Of a stretch of DNA of 64,000 bases, positions 42,828-51,354 are shown piece by piece. The notes below the pieces were generated by a model. The model had not been told where the DNA came from. It saw only the letters and a list, made by a program, of their open reading frames with translations, and did not search any database. Every line of letters starts with the position of its first letter. Position 1 is the stretch's first letter. The translations under genes and the position numbers were made by a program. The stretch is from Bacteroidia bacterium (GTDB lineage: Bacteria > Bacteroidota > Bacteroidia > Cytophagales > Cyclobacteriaceae), in assembly GCA_030432655.1 (NCBI GenBank), contig JAUILA010000013.1, positions 62,001-126,000 on the forward strand, read 5' to 3'.

Positions 42828-43917
42828 CTAAATCCGGAACATCATTATTGTGCCATTTCCCTAATACAACCCCGTCATTAAGTAAAAGAATCCCGGGATT
42901 CGAACGGATCATCGCTTTCAGCACCGTGGCATCCACAAAATAATACGGAACCGCCAGCTGATGCTCATGACGAAACGCCTCAAAGGCCTCCCCGGAAGAA
43001 GCGGTCATTGCCAGGACATCAATTTTTCCATCCAGCTCCCTCGCGAGCGCCGCCATTTCGTCCACCTCCTCTGTATCTGCCTTCCCGGCATTATATACGA
43101 CATAAATCAATTTCGGACCATTAAATGTATAATCAGTAAAATCATTTCCTTCGGCATCCACCACCTGGTAATCCGTAATTTTAGGAGTGGATTCCTTTTC
43201 ATTCAATGTGCGGGAATCAACATATTCGTACCCGTCGTCGGCAGAAAGCCAGGACTCTGAATTGACTTCCTCGCCATCTTTCACAAAAGTATATTCTATC
43301 ACCGGATCTTCAGCAGGAAGCATATTCTCCGGGATACTGTTACCCACTTTATAGGGCCTGAAATCAATGTAGGGAAGATGAGCCAGTGCATACCAGCCAA
43401 TTCCGAATGAAATCAGGGTTGATACAACTACCGTGACAGTACCTGCAGAGGCTGAAACCAGTGGCGCAAGTCGCTTCCTGTGCCAGAAAAGGTGCAACAC
43501 AAATACCATGAGGATCACATCCTTGATAAAAGATTCCCATGGCGTTAAGGGGATAGCGTCACCAAAACATCCGCAATCCGTAACTTTTCCGGTATACGCT
43601 GAGTAGAATGTTAGCCAGGTAAAGAAAAGCATCAGCAGCAATAATATGGTTGCCGTGATGTTCATCCGGAACTGGATCAGTACCGCCACACCCAGCACCA
43701 GCTCAAGCACAATGAGTATCATGGCAATGGGCAACGCATAAGGTACGAATACACTGAAAAAGGAAGCGAAAGAATCAGCGAAGACCGTGAAGTATTCTTC
43801 CAGTTTTATCTGTGTTCCGACCGGATCGTTAATTTTGACCAGGCCTGAAAAAATGAACAACCCTCCTACAAAAATCCGGGAAAAATGATCGATGAACTTA
43901 TTTTTCATCCGTGGCAA
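42805..43917 (-). CDS. DoxX/BT_3928-type membrane protein with C-terminal domain
   Basis: A 370-residue integral membrane protein. The N-terminal part (about residues 10-150) is DoxX/MauE-like, with four hydrophobic helices and the motif DCGCFGDAIPLTPWESF typical of the BT_3928 family of Bacteroidota. The C-terminal half (about 195-370) looks like a soluble domain with a thioredoxin-like last part (LAVPYYFVDATVLKAMIRSNPGILLL). Vitamin-K-type redox or electron-transfer roles are suggested for the family but not proved. The start could be 9 bp further in (43908). It overlaps the DUF1599 gene by up to 20 bp. Confidence 0.82.
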   Translation of the reverse strand: MPRMKNKFIDHFSRIFVGGLFIFSGLVKINDPVGTQIKLEEYFTVFADSFASFFSVFVPYALPIAMILIVLELVLGVAVLIQFRMNITATILLLLMLFFTWLTFYSAYTGKVTDCGCFGDAIPLTPWESFIKDVILMVFVLHLFWHRKRLAPLVSASAGTVTVVVSTLISFGIGWYALAHLPYIDFRPYKVGNSIPENMLPAEDPVIEYTFVKDGEEVNSESWLSADDGYEYVDSRTLNEKESTPKITDYQVVDAEGNDFTDYTFNGPKLIYVVYNAGKADTEEVDEMAALARELDGKIDVLAMTASSGEAFEAFRHEHQLAVPYYFVDATVLKAMIRSNPGILLLNDGVVLGKWHNNDVPDLDEIIERL

Positions 43918-44452
43918 AATTTAATTTGATTAAACAAAAGACCGAATAATTAATCATATCCTGGTAATTAGCGCCAATACCCTCGGAAACCAGGGTCGCC
44001 CCTGCGTTATCTTCAATTTGCTTTACACGGTAAAGCTTCATTAATATGATGTCGGTAATCGAACTGATGCGCATTTCACGCCAGGCTTCATCATAATCAT
44101 GATTTTTCTGCATGAGCAGATCAAGAGTTTCCTCCGCTGCCTTGTCATAAAGCGGCGCTACCTGCTCAAATGTCAGCTCCATCGGATCCTTACTGGTAAA
44201 CCCGAGTTGCATCAGTGCCATAAGGCAGTAGTTGATGATGCCCACAAATTCTCCCTCAATGGCATCACCGATTTTTTGCTCACCCTTTTCCTGAATACTT
44301 CGTATTCGCTGGGCCTTGATAAGTATCTGATCAGTAATGGAAGGTAGCCTCAATACGCGCCAGGCTGTGCCGTAATCATGGGTTTTTTTCTCAAAAAGTT
44401 CCCGGCATTTGCTGATCACCGCCCTATATTCGCTTACGGTTTCGTCTATCAA
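43898..44452 (-). CDS. DUF1599 protein with duplicated domain
   Basis: A 184-residue cytoplasmic protein. It consists of two similar halves: HDYGTAWRVLRLPSITDQIL (about residues 25-44) and HDYDEAWREMRISSITDIIL (about 118-137), each followed by a helix and a GxxN-type segment (VGIINYCLMALMQLGF, DMINYSVFCLIKLNF). The family DUF1599 is common in Bacteroidota and may relate to nucleotide-binding all-alpha enzymes; no activity is established. It lies upstream of the DoxX gene and divergent from folP, with a 38-bp gap. Confidence 0.85.
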   Translation of the reverse strand: MIDETVSEYRAVISKCRELFEKKTHDYGTAWRVLRLPSITDQILIKAQRIRSIQEKGEQKIGDAIEGEFVGIINYCLMALMQLGFTSKDPMELTFEQVAPLYDKAAEETLDLLMQKNHDYDEAWREMRISSITDIILMKLYRVKQIEDNAGATLVSEGIGANYQDMINYSVFCLIKLNFATDEK

Positions 44453-44490
44453 CTTTAATCGTTATCTTTTATAAAAATCATTCCGTTGCG

Positions 44491-45354
44491 GTGGGCCAAG
44501 ATACATTATTTTACCGGAAAAGTACACTCAGAATTCATGATAAAATCCTTTCAGCGGATCCCCCGTTGATCATGGGAATACTGAATGTTACGCCTGATTC
44601 CTTTAGTGATGGCGGGCTGTTTACGGGCCTGGAGAATGCAATGCGGCAAGTTAAGCGTATGATCGGTGAAGGGGCAGATATCATTGATGTCGGCGGATAT
44701 TCCACCCGGCCAGGGGCGGCAATGGTTACAGAACAGGAAGAGATTGACCGTACAGCACCGGTAATTGCTGCCATCACTGAGCAATACCCGGAAATTACTG
44801 TTTCAGTGGATACCTTTCGGGCGAAAGTGGCAGCGGAGGCAGTGGCTGCAGGAGCCGGTCTGGTTAATGACGTATCTGGCGGACAACAGGATCCGGATAT
44901 GTATTCTACTGTAGCAGGACTGAATGTACCCTATGTCCTTATGCATATGCGGGGAACCCCGCAGACCATGCAAACTGAAACGGAGTATGATAATATTCTG
45001 TTATCCATTTGGCAATTCTTCCGGGACAAAATCCACCTTGCCCGCCAGGCGGGCGTCCGTGAAATTATCCTGGATCCCGGTTTCGGGTTTGCCAAAACGA
45101 TCAGTCAGAATTATTATATACTGGAAAATTTGGGCTATTTTCACAGTTTAAACCTACCTTTACTGGTAGGGTTGTCTCGCAAGTCCATGATCTATAAACG
45201 GCTTAATATTCCGGCCGCGGAAGCGGTAAACGGAACAACCGTACTGAATGTGATCGCTCTTCAGCAGGGCGCTCAGATACTACGGGTACACGACGTCCGG
45301 GAGGCTAAGGAGACGATCGCATTAATGGGGAATTTTAAAAAGAACAGCAGTTGA
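44491..45354 (+). CDS. folP: Dihydropteroate synthase
   Basis: Condenses p-aminobenzoate with dihydropterin pyrophosphate in folate synthesis. The 287-residue protein uses a GTG start at 44491, which gives the correct N-terminal extension before the hallmark MGILNVTPDSFSDGG (28-42). VDVGGYSTRPGA-type motif (DVGGYSTRPGA), VNDVSGG, and LLVGLSRKSM follow. Its TGA overlaps the TTG start of cdaA, so the two are translationally coupled. TATCTTTT (44463-44470) upstream is a weak -7 element. Confidence 0.94.
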   Translation: MGQDTLFYRKSTLRIHDKILSADPPLIMGILNVTPDSFSDGGLFTGLENAMRQVKRMIGEGADIIDVGGYSTRPGAAMVTEQEEIDRTAPVIAAITEQYPEITVSVDTFRAKVAAEAVAAGAGLVNDVSGGQQDPDMYSTVAGLNVPYVLMHMRGTPQTMQTETEYDNILLSIWQFFRDKIHLARQAGVREIILDPGFGFAKTISQNYYILENLGYFHSLNLPLLVGLSRKSMIYKRLNIPAAEAVNGTTVLNVIALQQGAQILRVHDVREAKETIALMGNFKKNSS

Positions 45355-46220
45355 TATTAGGTTTTAGCATCGGGTTTCTGGAAATCGGCTGGGTCGATAT
45401 GATCGACATAGGGCTGGTCAGTTTCCTGTTGTACCAGGTGTATAAGCTCATGCGCGGGAGTGTTGCTGTCAAAATCTTTCTTGGCGTATTATCCCTTTAC
45501 CTGATTTACCTCATCGTACGTGCAGCCCAGATGGAACTGTTGGGCTCCATTCTCGGCCAGTTCATGGGCTATGGTGTTCTCGCTGCCATCATTCTGTTCC
45601 AGCCGGAAATACGGAAATTCTTGTTGCTTATTGGAAAAACAACTGATTTCGGAAAAATCAATTCCTTCCGGAATTTCTTCAGACTGAAAAAAAATGTACA
45701 GGAACCAGGTTTTAACATTACCCCGGTAATAGAGGCAATCAAAACGCTGGGGGGTTCAAATACCGGGGCACTGATTGTATTCTCCCGGGACTCCGCGCTG
45801 AAATTTTATTCCGAGTCCGGCGATGAGATTGAAGCAGTGTTGAGTAAACGACTGCTCATCTCTATATTTAATAAAAACAGTCCGCTCCACGATGGTGCCG
45901 TCATTGTTTACAAAGGAAAGATCAAGGCGGCCAGATGCGTTCTCCCTGTTTCGGAAAGTGAAAACCTGCCCGCCCAGTTTGGTCTCAGGCACCGTGCAGC
46001 CCTTGGGATGTCCGAGGTAACTGATACAGCCGTGTTGGTGGTATCTGAAGAAACTGGTCAGTTCTCCCTCGCCAGAAATGGCAAACTGGAACACAATCTG
46101 TCGACCCAGGAACTTCGTAAAGGGATAAATGAATACCTTTCCGGCGAACAACAGCAAAGTTCGGAATCCACTGCCGACAGTGCCGTCGAAAAAACCTCCG
46201 TCATCCCTAATGAGGCCTAA
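45351..46220 (+). CDS. cdaA: Diadenylate cyclase, CdaA type
   Basis: Makes c-di-AMP, an essential second messenger controlling potassium and osmotic balance. The 289-residue protein begins with three membrane helices (about residues 20-95) and carries a DAC domain with DGA (D181-G182-A183) and RHR (R213-H214-R215). The predicted start is an unusual TTG at 45351 overlapping the folP stop (TTGA); a Met at residue 17 is an alternative. A disordered Ser/Glu-rich tail (after about 262) is present. Its stop overlaps that of convergent kbl by 4 bp (CTAA). Confidence 0.92.
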   Translation: MILGFSIGFLEIGWVDMIDIGLVSFLLYQVYKLMRGSVAVKIFLGVLSLYLIYLIVRAAQMELLGSILGQFMGYGVLAAIILFQPEIRKFLLLIGKTTDFGKINSFRNFFRLKKNVQEPGFNITPVIEAIKTLGGSNTGALIVFSRDSALKFYSESGDEIEAVLSKRLLISIFNKNSPLHDGAVIVYKGKIKAARCVLPVSESENLPAQFGLRHRAALGMSEVTDTAVLVVSEETGQFSLARNGKLEHNLSTQELRKGINEYLSGEQQQSSESTADSAVEKTSVIPNEA

Positions 46221-47416
46221 GCCGGATTCAGCACCCCGAGTTCACGGCCAATTTCTGTAAATGCCTCTATCGCTTTATCCAGATGTTCCTTTTCATGCGC
46301 TGCCGATAACTGAACCCGGATCCGCGCCTGGCCTTTTGGTACCACAGGATAAAAGAATCCAATGACATAGATTCCCCGCTCCAGCAGCTCATCAGCAAAC
46401 TTCTGGGAAAGTGCCGCGTCGTACAGCATGATCGGGACGATCGCATGCGTCCCCGGTTTTATGTCAAACCCGGCATCCGTCATGGCTTTCCGGAAATACA
46501 GGGTATTCTCCTCCAGCTTATCCCGTAATTCCGTGGTCTGACTCAACAGGTCTATCACCGCAATGGAAGCACCCGTGATGGCAGGCGCCAGCGTGTTGGA
46601 AAACAGGTAAGGACGTGACTTCTGCCGGAGCATTTCAACGATCTCTTTGCGCGCCGCTGTAAAACCGCCGGAAGCACCACCGAGTGCTTTCCCAAGGGTG
46701 CCGGTGATTATATCAACCCGGCCCATCACATCGTGATATTCATGCACACCACGCCCGGTCTTTCCCATAAATCCGGTCGAATGACACTCATCACTCATTA
46801 CCATGGCCTCGTATTTTTCTGCGAGATCACAGATCTTATCCAGCTGGGCAATGGTCCCGTCCATGGAGAATACACCGTCTGTAACAATGATAATATTTTT
46901 TGCCCCGGCCGCCCGTGCTTCTTTCAGGCGGTTCTCCAGGTCAAGCATGTCGTTATGGGCATACCGGTACCGCATGGCCTTACATAAACGAACTCCGTCA
47001 ATGATCGACGCGTGATTCAGGGTATCGGAAATGATTGCGTCCTCAGGGCCCAGTAATGGTTCAAACACCCCGCCGTTGGCGTCAAAAGCCGCTGCGTAAA
47101 GAATGGTATCTTCCATTCCGAGAAACTCTGAGATCTTTCGTTCAAGGGTTTTATGAATATCCTGGGTCCCGCAAATGAAACGGACGGACGACATGCCAAA
47201 CCCATGACTGTCCAGTGTCTCTTTGGCTGCTTCCAGCACTTTGGCATGTGAAGAAAGACCGAGATAATTATTTGCGCAGAAATTGATTACTTCCTTTCCC
47301 TGGTCCGTACGGATTACCGCGCCTTGCGGTGTGACAATCACACGTTCACTTTTGAACAGGCCCGATTCCTTCAGCTCATTCAGTTCTTTGGAAAGTTTTT
47401 CTTTAAGGGTATACAT
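46217..47416 (-). CDS. kbl: Glycine C-acetyltransferase (2-amino-3-ketobutyrate CoA ligase)
   Basis: Second enzyme of threonine degradation: cleaves 2-amino-3-ketobutyrate with CoA to glycine and acetyl-CoA. The 399-residue PLP enzyme (fold type I) has [29 protein letters not shown], the cofactor lysine K243 in [14 protein letters not shown], and [13 protein letters not shown]. All are strong matches to Kbl. It starts 2 bp after the repeat-protein gene, whose promoter probably also serves kbl. The partner tdh is 48297-49250 on the opposite strand. Stop overlaps cdaA. Confidence 0.95.
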   Translation of the reverse strand: MYTLKEKLSKELNELKESGLFKSERVIVTPQGAVIRTDQGKEVINFCANNYLGLSSHAKVLEAAKETLDSHGFGMSSVRFICGTQDIHKTLERKISEFLGMEDTILYAAAFDANGGVFEPLLGPEDAIISDTLNHASIIDGVRLCKAMRYRYAHNDMLDLENRLKEARAAGAKNIIIVTDGVFSMDGTIAQLDKICDLAEKYEAMVMSDECHSTGFMGKTGRGVHEYHDVMGRVDIITGTLGKALGGASGGFTAARKEIVEMLRQKSRPYLFSNTLAPAITGASIAVIDLLSQTTELRDKLEENTLYFRKAMTDAGFDIKPGTHAIVPIMLYDAALSQKFADELLERGIYVIGFFYPVVPKGQARIRVQLSAAHEKEHLDKAIEAFTEIGRELGVLNPA

Positions 47417-47418
47417 AT

Positions 47419-48201
47419 TTATTTATCTTTATTTCTGGGTTTAATGACAGGTCTTGGTGGCTTGCCGGCTTTTTTTTCGTCTTTCTTCTCCGGCTCATTG
47501 CCTTCCGGATCTTTCTTCGGAATTCGCGGCTTCATAACAGGTTTTTTGCTTCCTGCTGATTGTGCATCCTCCTTTTCCTTACTAGGGATCCGGGGCTTTA
47601 TCACTGGCTTCCCTGGCTTAGAGCTTCCATCTGCTTCCTCCTTCTTCGGTACTCGTGGCATCATCACAGGCTTTCCCGGTTTTGGGCTTCCTTCTGCTCC
47701 TTCCTTCTTCGGAATTCGAGGCTTCATCACCGGCTTTGCCGGCCTTGAGCTTCCTTCTGCCCCCTCCTCCTTCTTCGGAATTCGGGGTTTCATTACAGGT
47801 TTTTTCGCTGCAGGCTTTTCCTCTGCTGTTTTACCCGGGATCCGGGGCTTTATGGCCGGTTTCTTCGCGCCACCTTCTGCTTTCTTTTCAGGCATCACAG
47901 GCCTGGGCTTATGCACAGGCTTTTTCTTCGCCGGGGTCTCCGCTCCGGTCTTCTCCCCTGCCGGTTTCCGGATTACAGGCTTAGGTGCGGATGATGCTTT
48001 GGCACCTGTTTTTTTACCTGCATCAGCGGGCAGGGGAAACCGGCGCCGTATTCCATTGATCAGAAATAATTTTTGCATGGTAAAACTCCTGGGATGCATC
48101 TGATCAAACAGCTGCCGGAATTCATCGTAGGTATCCCCGTCACCGGTTTTGAATCGGCTTTCATCTATTTTCTTAGAAACCAGGTATTCCGAAAAATCCA
48201 T
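47419..48201 (-). CDS. KPRIPKK-repeat protein, unknown function
   Basis: A 260-residue basic protein. The N-terminal ~60 residues form a compact small domain ([16 protein letters not shown], then [22 protein letters not shown]) that looks conserved in Bacteroidota. The rest is a proline/lysine-rich repeat with units like [17 protein letters not shown], 21-22 residues long and repeated about five times, plus looser copies. The start at 48201 is preferred: eight codons upstream overlap a TATATTTG -7 element that directly precedes it. It precedes kbl by 2 bp. Low-complexity basic repeats suggest binding to nucleic acid or ribosome, but this is inference. Confidence 0.72.
   Translation of the reverse strand: MDFSEYLVSKKIDESRFKTGDGDTYDEFRQLFDQMHPRSFTMQKLFLINGIRRRFPLPADAGKKTGAKASSAPKPVIRKPAGEKTGAETPAKKKPVHKPRPVMPEKKAEGGAKKPAIKPRIPGKTAEEKPAAKKPVMKPRIPKKEEGAEGSSRPAKPVMKPRIPKKEGAEGSPKPGKPVMMPRVPKKEEADGSSKPGKPVIKPRIPSKEKEDAQSAGSKKPVMKPRIPKKDPEGNEPEKKDEKKAGKPPRPVIKPRNKDK
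47440..47960 (-). repeat. Tandem 63-66-bp repeats encoding K-P-R-I-P-K-K units
   Basis: Several consecutive 63-66-bp units encode [13 protein letters not shown]-type segments, with strong nucleotide similarity between units (for example GGAATTCG.GGCTTCATCAC on the plus strand). They form the C-terminal two thirds of the 47419-48201 protein. The array also keeps the opposite strand open over 47324-48103. Confidence 0.8.
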
Positions 48202-48207
48202 CTCCTG

Positions 48208-48215
48208 CAAATATA
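48208..48215 (-). promoter_or_regulatory. TAnnTTTG -7 element at the KPRIPKK gene start
   Basis: The minus strand reads TATATTTG at 48215-48208, an exact -7 match. The ATG at 48201 starts only 6 bp after it, so transcription would begin within a few bases of the start codon. This supports the shorter start and suggests a leaderless or near-leaderless mRNA. Confidence 0.5.
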
Positions 48216-48238
48216 CTATATTCAAGTATTCTCTCCGG

Positions 48239-48271
48239 TTTGGTTTAGATCGATTGAAATTGCTAATTTCG
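48239..48271 (+). promoter_or_regulatory. Promoter candidate for tdh
   Basis: TTTG (48239-48242) and TAATTTCG (48264-48271), one base off TAnnTTTG, are separated by 21 bp. They lie 26 bp upstream of the tdh ATG and are overlapped by the inverted repeats at 48252-48287, so binding there would likely block transcription. Confidence 0.45.
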
Positions 48272-48287
48272 CAATCTCATTTCAATC
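48252..48287. promoter_or_regulatory. Nested inverted repeats in tdh control region
   Basis: An outer 9-bp perfect dyad, GATTGAAAT (48252-48260) and ATTTCAATC (48279-48287), encloses two more. These are ATTGC/GCAAT (48259-48263 and 48271-48275) and GAAATT/AATTTC (48256-48261 and 48265-48270, 3-nt centre). Such density is unlikely by chance and suggests operator sites for a dimeric or higher-order regulator of threonine catabolism. Confidence 0.5.
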
Positions 48288-48296
48288 CTTCAGTTC

Positions 48297-49250
48297 ATGG
48301 CAAAAATTTTGGTGATTGGTGCATTAGGGCAGCTGGGATCGGAGCTCACCCAGGCTCTCTGTGAAAAATACGGGAAGGAAGCGGTTATTGCAACAGATAT
48401 CCGGCATCCTGAAATTAAACCAGCTTTTCCCTTTGCCATTCTGGATGTTATGGACAAGGAGGCACTCAGGAAACTTGTCCAAAAAGAAGGAATTCAACAA
48501 ATCTTTCATCTTGCCGCCATTCTGTCGGCCAAAGGAGAAAAAAATCCCCAGCTCGCCTGGAACCTGAATATGACCAGCCTGCTGAATGTGCTGGACATCG
48601 CGCGGGAGAATAATATAAAAAAGGTTTTCTGGCCCAGCTCGATCGCCGTCTTCGGTCCTTCCACTCCAAAAGACAATACGCCGCAAACCACCATCATGGA
48701 TCCCAATACGGTCTACGGAATAAGTAAGCTGGCTGGTGAAAGGTGGTGTGAGTACTATTATGAAAAGTTTGGCGTCGATGTACGCAGCATACGCTATCCG
48801 GGAATTATCAGCTACAAGGCTCAGCCGGGTGGCGGAACAACAGATTATGCCATTGATATATTTATACAGGCGCTCACCACGGGTAAATACGAATGTTTCC
48901 TGGAGGCGGATGCACGCCTGCCAATGATGTATATTGATGACGCGGTGCGTGGAACGATCGAGTTGATGGATGCAGATGCTGATAACCTTACGGTTCGTTC
49001 CGGGTACAATCTTGGCGCAATGAGTTTCACTCCGGAAGAAATTGCCTCGGAAGTCATGGCACACCTGGAAAATTTTGAGATTACCTATGAACCGGACTTC
49101 CGTCAGCAGATAGCTGCCTCATGGCCATCGTCGGTAGATGACTCTTCTGCCAGAGATGACTGGAAATGGGATCACGCCTATGATCTCGGCAAACTTTGTG
49201 AAGTCATGCTGAAAGGTATGCGTGAATTACTGGAGAACCAGTCGATGTAA
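48297..49250 (+). CDS. tdh: L-threonine 3-dehydrogenase, SDR type
   Basis: NAD-dependent dehydrogenase of the extended SDR superfamily that oxidises L-threonine to 2-amino-3-ketobutyrate, the substrate of Kbl. The 317-residue protein has the Rossmann motif GALGQLG (8-14), FHLAAILSA, PSSIAVFGPSTPK and the catalytic Y140/K144 (YGISK). Bacteroidota use this SDR-type enzyme rather than the zinc-dependent medium-chain E. coli Tdh. Linkage with kbl supports the role. Its 3' end overlaps the convergent T9SS gene by 24 bp. Confidence 0.9.
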   Translation: MAKILVIGALGQLGSELTQALCEKYGKEAVIATDIRHPEIKPAFPFAILDVMDKEALRKLVQKEGIQQIFHLAAILSAKGEKNPQLAWNLNMTSLLNVLDIARENNIKKVFWPSSIAVFGPSTPKDNTPQTTIMDPNTVYGISKLAGERWCEYYYEKFGVDVRSIRYPGIISYKAQPGGGTTDYAIDIFIQALTTGKYECFLEADARLPMMYIDDAVRGTIELMDADADNLTVRSGYNLGAMSFTPEEIASEVMAHLENFEITYEPDFRQQIAASWPSSVDDSSARDDWKWDHAYDLGKLCEVMLKGMRELLENQSM

Positions 49251-50339
49251 TTTCTTTTTCCCTCCGCCGGAAACCTCAAGCAAATAGATACCTTTATTTA
49301 GTGTTTCCGGAATTGCCAGCTGCATGTCCGTCGCGTCATTCATTTGCCAGTCACTGATAACACGACCCTGTAAATCCATCAACGAAATGGTGATCATTCC
49401 CGCCTCACGGGTAGCTCGCCGGATATTTAATTTTTGCCCGGACATCAGTGGATTCGGAAATACGGCAAGTTCACCCACAATAGTACGGTCAACCCGTACC
49501 GGACCATAAATAGTTCGTTTATCATCGGTGTCCACCTGTACCAGCCTGTAATAGGAAACTCCTGAATATGGGTTTGTATCAAGGTGGCTGTAGCGCTGAA
49601 TGCTGGTGGTATTTCCGCCACCATCAATTCGCGTAACTGATTGGTACGATTGACCATCCTGAGAATTCTCCAGGTCAAAATAGGCATTCCGCTCTTCAAT
49701 GGCGGTCGCCCAGTCCAGGCGAATGCCCGTGGCAAGGTCAGTTGCTTCAAAAGAAATCAAAAGAATCGGAAGCGTTCCCGGGGCCTCACCGGTTTCATCA
49801 AATCCTGTCGGACCACTTATTCCGCCTCCACCCGCACAGTATGGCGGATTAGAATCCGGGTTGCCGTCAGCAACCGTGCAACCACCACCGCCCTGGATAA
49901 TTGTTGTACTGCATATGGATAATTTGTCACTGGCACCTGAAGAACTTCCGGTAATAATGAGTCCGCCCGACTCCACATTTATACCGGATCCACAGGCGAG
50001 TTCCATCTTACCGTTGATTTGCAACGTTCCCCCGTCTTCCACAAACAGATTCCCGTCCAGCTGTACATTGTTATGATCTATAAATAATATACCTCCGTCC
50101 TCGATAATAATATCATGCTGACCGAAATTGTCATTATTTCCTGAGGAAGATAACGTTACACCCGCAGGGATAATAATGTCTACTCCGGCAACAGGGGCAG
50201 ATCCTGTTTCACTACAGGTCATATCATCAAAGTCAACTGTTCCCGATTCAGCAATGGTGCATTGAGAATAGGAAACACTGGCAATTAACAGATTGACAAT
50301 CAATACGATCGCAAACTGCAAAATTCGTTTAGGTGTCAT
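49227..50339 (-). CDS. Secreted protein with type IX sorting domain
   Basis: A 370-residue exported protein. Signal peptide (MTPKRILQFAIVLIVNLLI to about VSYSQC), then a right-handed beta-helix-like region with short Gly/Asp repeats (IIIEDGGILFIDHNN, LFVEDGGTLQINGK). A fibronectin-like domain follows (LPILLISFEATDLATGIRLDWATAIEERN, SYYRLVQVDTDDKRTIYGP). The C-terminal type A sorting domain is clear (AVFPNPLMSGQKLNI, ending LLEVSGGGKKKLHRLVLQ). This marks it as T9SS cargo delivered to the cell surface. The start at 50339 is chosen for the signal peptide; an extension to 50474 is unlikely. The gene is convergent with tdh. Confidence 0.85.
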   Translation of the reverse strand: MTPKRILQFAIVLIVNLLIASVSYSQCTIAESGTVDFDDMTCSETGSAPVAGVDIIIPAGVTLSSSGNNDNFGQHDIIIEDGGILFIDHNNVQLDGNLFVEDGGTLQINGKMELACGSGINVESGGLIITGSSSGASDKLSICSTTIIQGGGGCTVADGNPDSNPPYCAGGGGISGPTGFDETGEAPGTLPILLISFEATDLATGIRLDWATAIEERNAYFDLENSQDGQSYQSVTRIDGGGNTTSIQRYSHLDTNPYSGVSYYRLVQVDTDDKRTIYGPVRVDRTIVGELAVFPNPLMSGQKLNIRRATREAGMITISLMDLQGRVISDWQMNDATDMQLAIPETLNKGIYLLEVSGGGKKKLHRLVLQ

Positions 50340-50568
50340 GATGGTAAGTTCAAAAAATAAACTAATGCTCTTTAGTTTGGTAAAAAATGTCTGTAATACT
50401 ACTAATTTCATCATTCGGGAAAAATCCATTTTTACCGGATTTCTTACATTCTGCTGATTTATCCCAATTTTCAAGCGCTGGTAACCATTATTCAGGATAG
50501 ATCTTTGCTTGTTTTTATTTTGAAGTGTTTCTATATATTTTTACCTCATTCAACTACCAGATGACTCT

Positions 50569-51342
50569 ATGAATATCAGTGAGGATCTTAAAGACGGCGT
50601 ATTATACCTGACTATCGAACGACCGGAAAGTATGAATGCGCTGAATACGGAGACCATCGAAGAACTCCGTGAAATAATGCAGAGGGTCTATGATGACAAG
50701 AGTGTTAATGGGGTAATCATTACCGGATCCGGAGAAAAAGCGTTCGTGGCAGGTGCCGACATTAAGGAAATTGCGGCGCTTAACGAACTGAATGCCCGGA
50801 AATTTGCTGAGAACGGCCAGGAGGTTTTCTCGCTGATCGAAAACAGCGAAAAACCGGTGATCGCAGCTGTCAATGGTTTTGCCCTTGGCGGGGGATGCGA
50901 ACTTGCAATGGCCTGTCACATTCGGGTGGCCAGCGAGAATGCTAAATTCGGTCAGCCGGAAGTAAACCTGGGCATTATTCCCGGCTACGGTGGCACCCAG
51001 CGTCTCACCCAGCTTATTGGTAAAGGAAAATCCATGGAGCTGATGATGACGGGAGATATGATCGGAGCCCAGGAAGCTAAATCACTCGGGCTCATCAATC
51101 ACGTTGTCAGCGATAAAGAGGCACTCCTGCAACTGGCAGACAAGATCATCCGCAAAATCATTAGCAAGGCCCCGCTGGCAATCGGTATGATTGTTAATTG
51201 TGTTAATGCCTATTTTTCAGACGAGGAGAATGGATATCAGACAGAATCCAACAGTTTTTCGCATTGTGTCAGCACAGAAGATTTTAAAGAAGGAACCTCC
51301 GCATTCATTGAAAAACGTAAACCATCGTTTAAAGGGGTATAA
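50569..51342 (+). CDS. Enoyl-CoA hydratase/isomerase (crotonase family)
   Basis: Hydrates trans-2-enoyl-CoA in fatty-acid or amino-acid catabolism. The 257-residue protein has the oxyanion-hole segments AFVAGADIKEIA and FALGGGCELAMA, and the two catalytic glutamates E111 and E131 (QPEVNLGIIPGYGGTQRL). All are typical for the true hydratases. Substrate chain length is not predictable. The Wzx-like gene follows after 12 bp. A TATATTTT element (50534-50541) with TTG 22 bp upstream is a weak promoter match in the 229-bp intergenic region. Confidence 0.92.
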   Translation: MNISEDLKDGVLYLTIERPESMNALNTETIEELREIMQRVYDDKSVNGVIITGSGEKAFVAGADIKEIAALNELNARKFAENGQEVFSLIENSEKPVIAAVNGFALGGGCELAMACHIRVASENAKFGQPEVNLGIIPGYGGTQRLTQLIGKGKSMELMMTGDMIGAQEAKSLGLINHVVSDKEALLQLADKIIRKIISKAPLAIGMIVNCVNAYFSDEENGYQTESNSFSHCVSTEDFKEGTSAFIEKRKPSFKGV

Positions 51343-51354
51343 TCAATATGCCCA

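Noticed and set aside
47324-48103. Open frame of 259 codons on the plus strand with [11 protein letters not shown] repeats
   Set aside because: It is antisense to the KPRIPKK repeat gene. The repeat makes both strands open; the minus strand has a -7 element, a sensible N-terminal domain and operon context with kbl.
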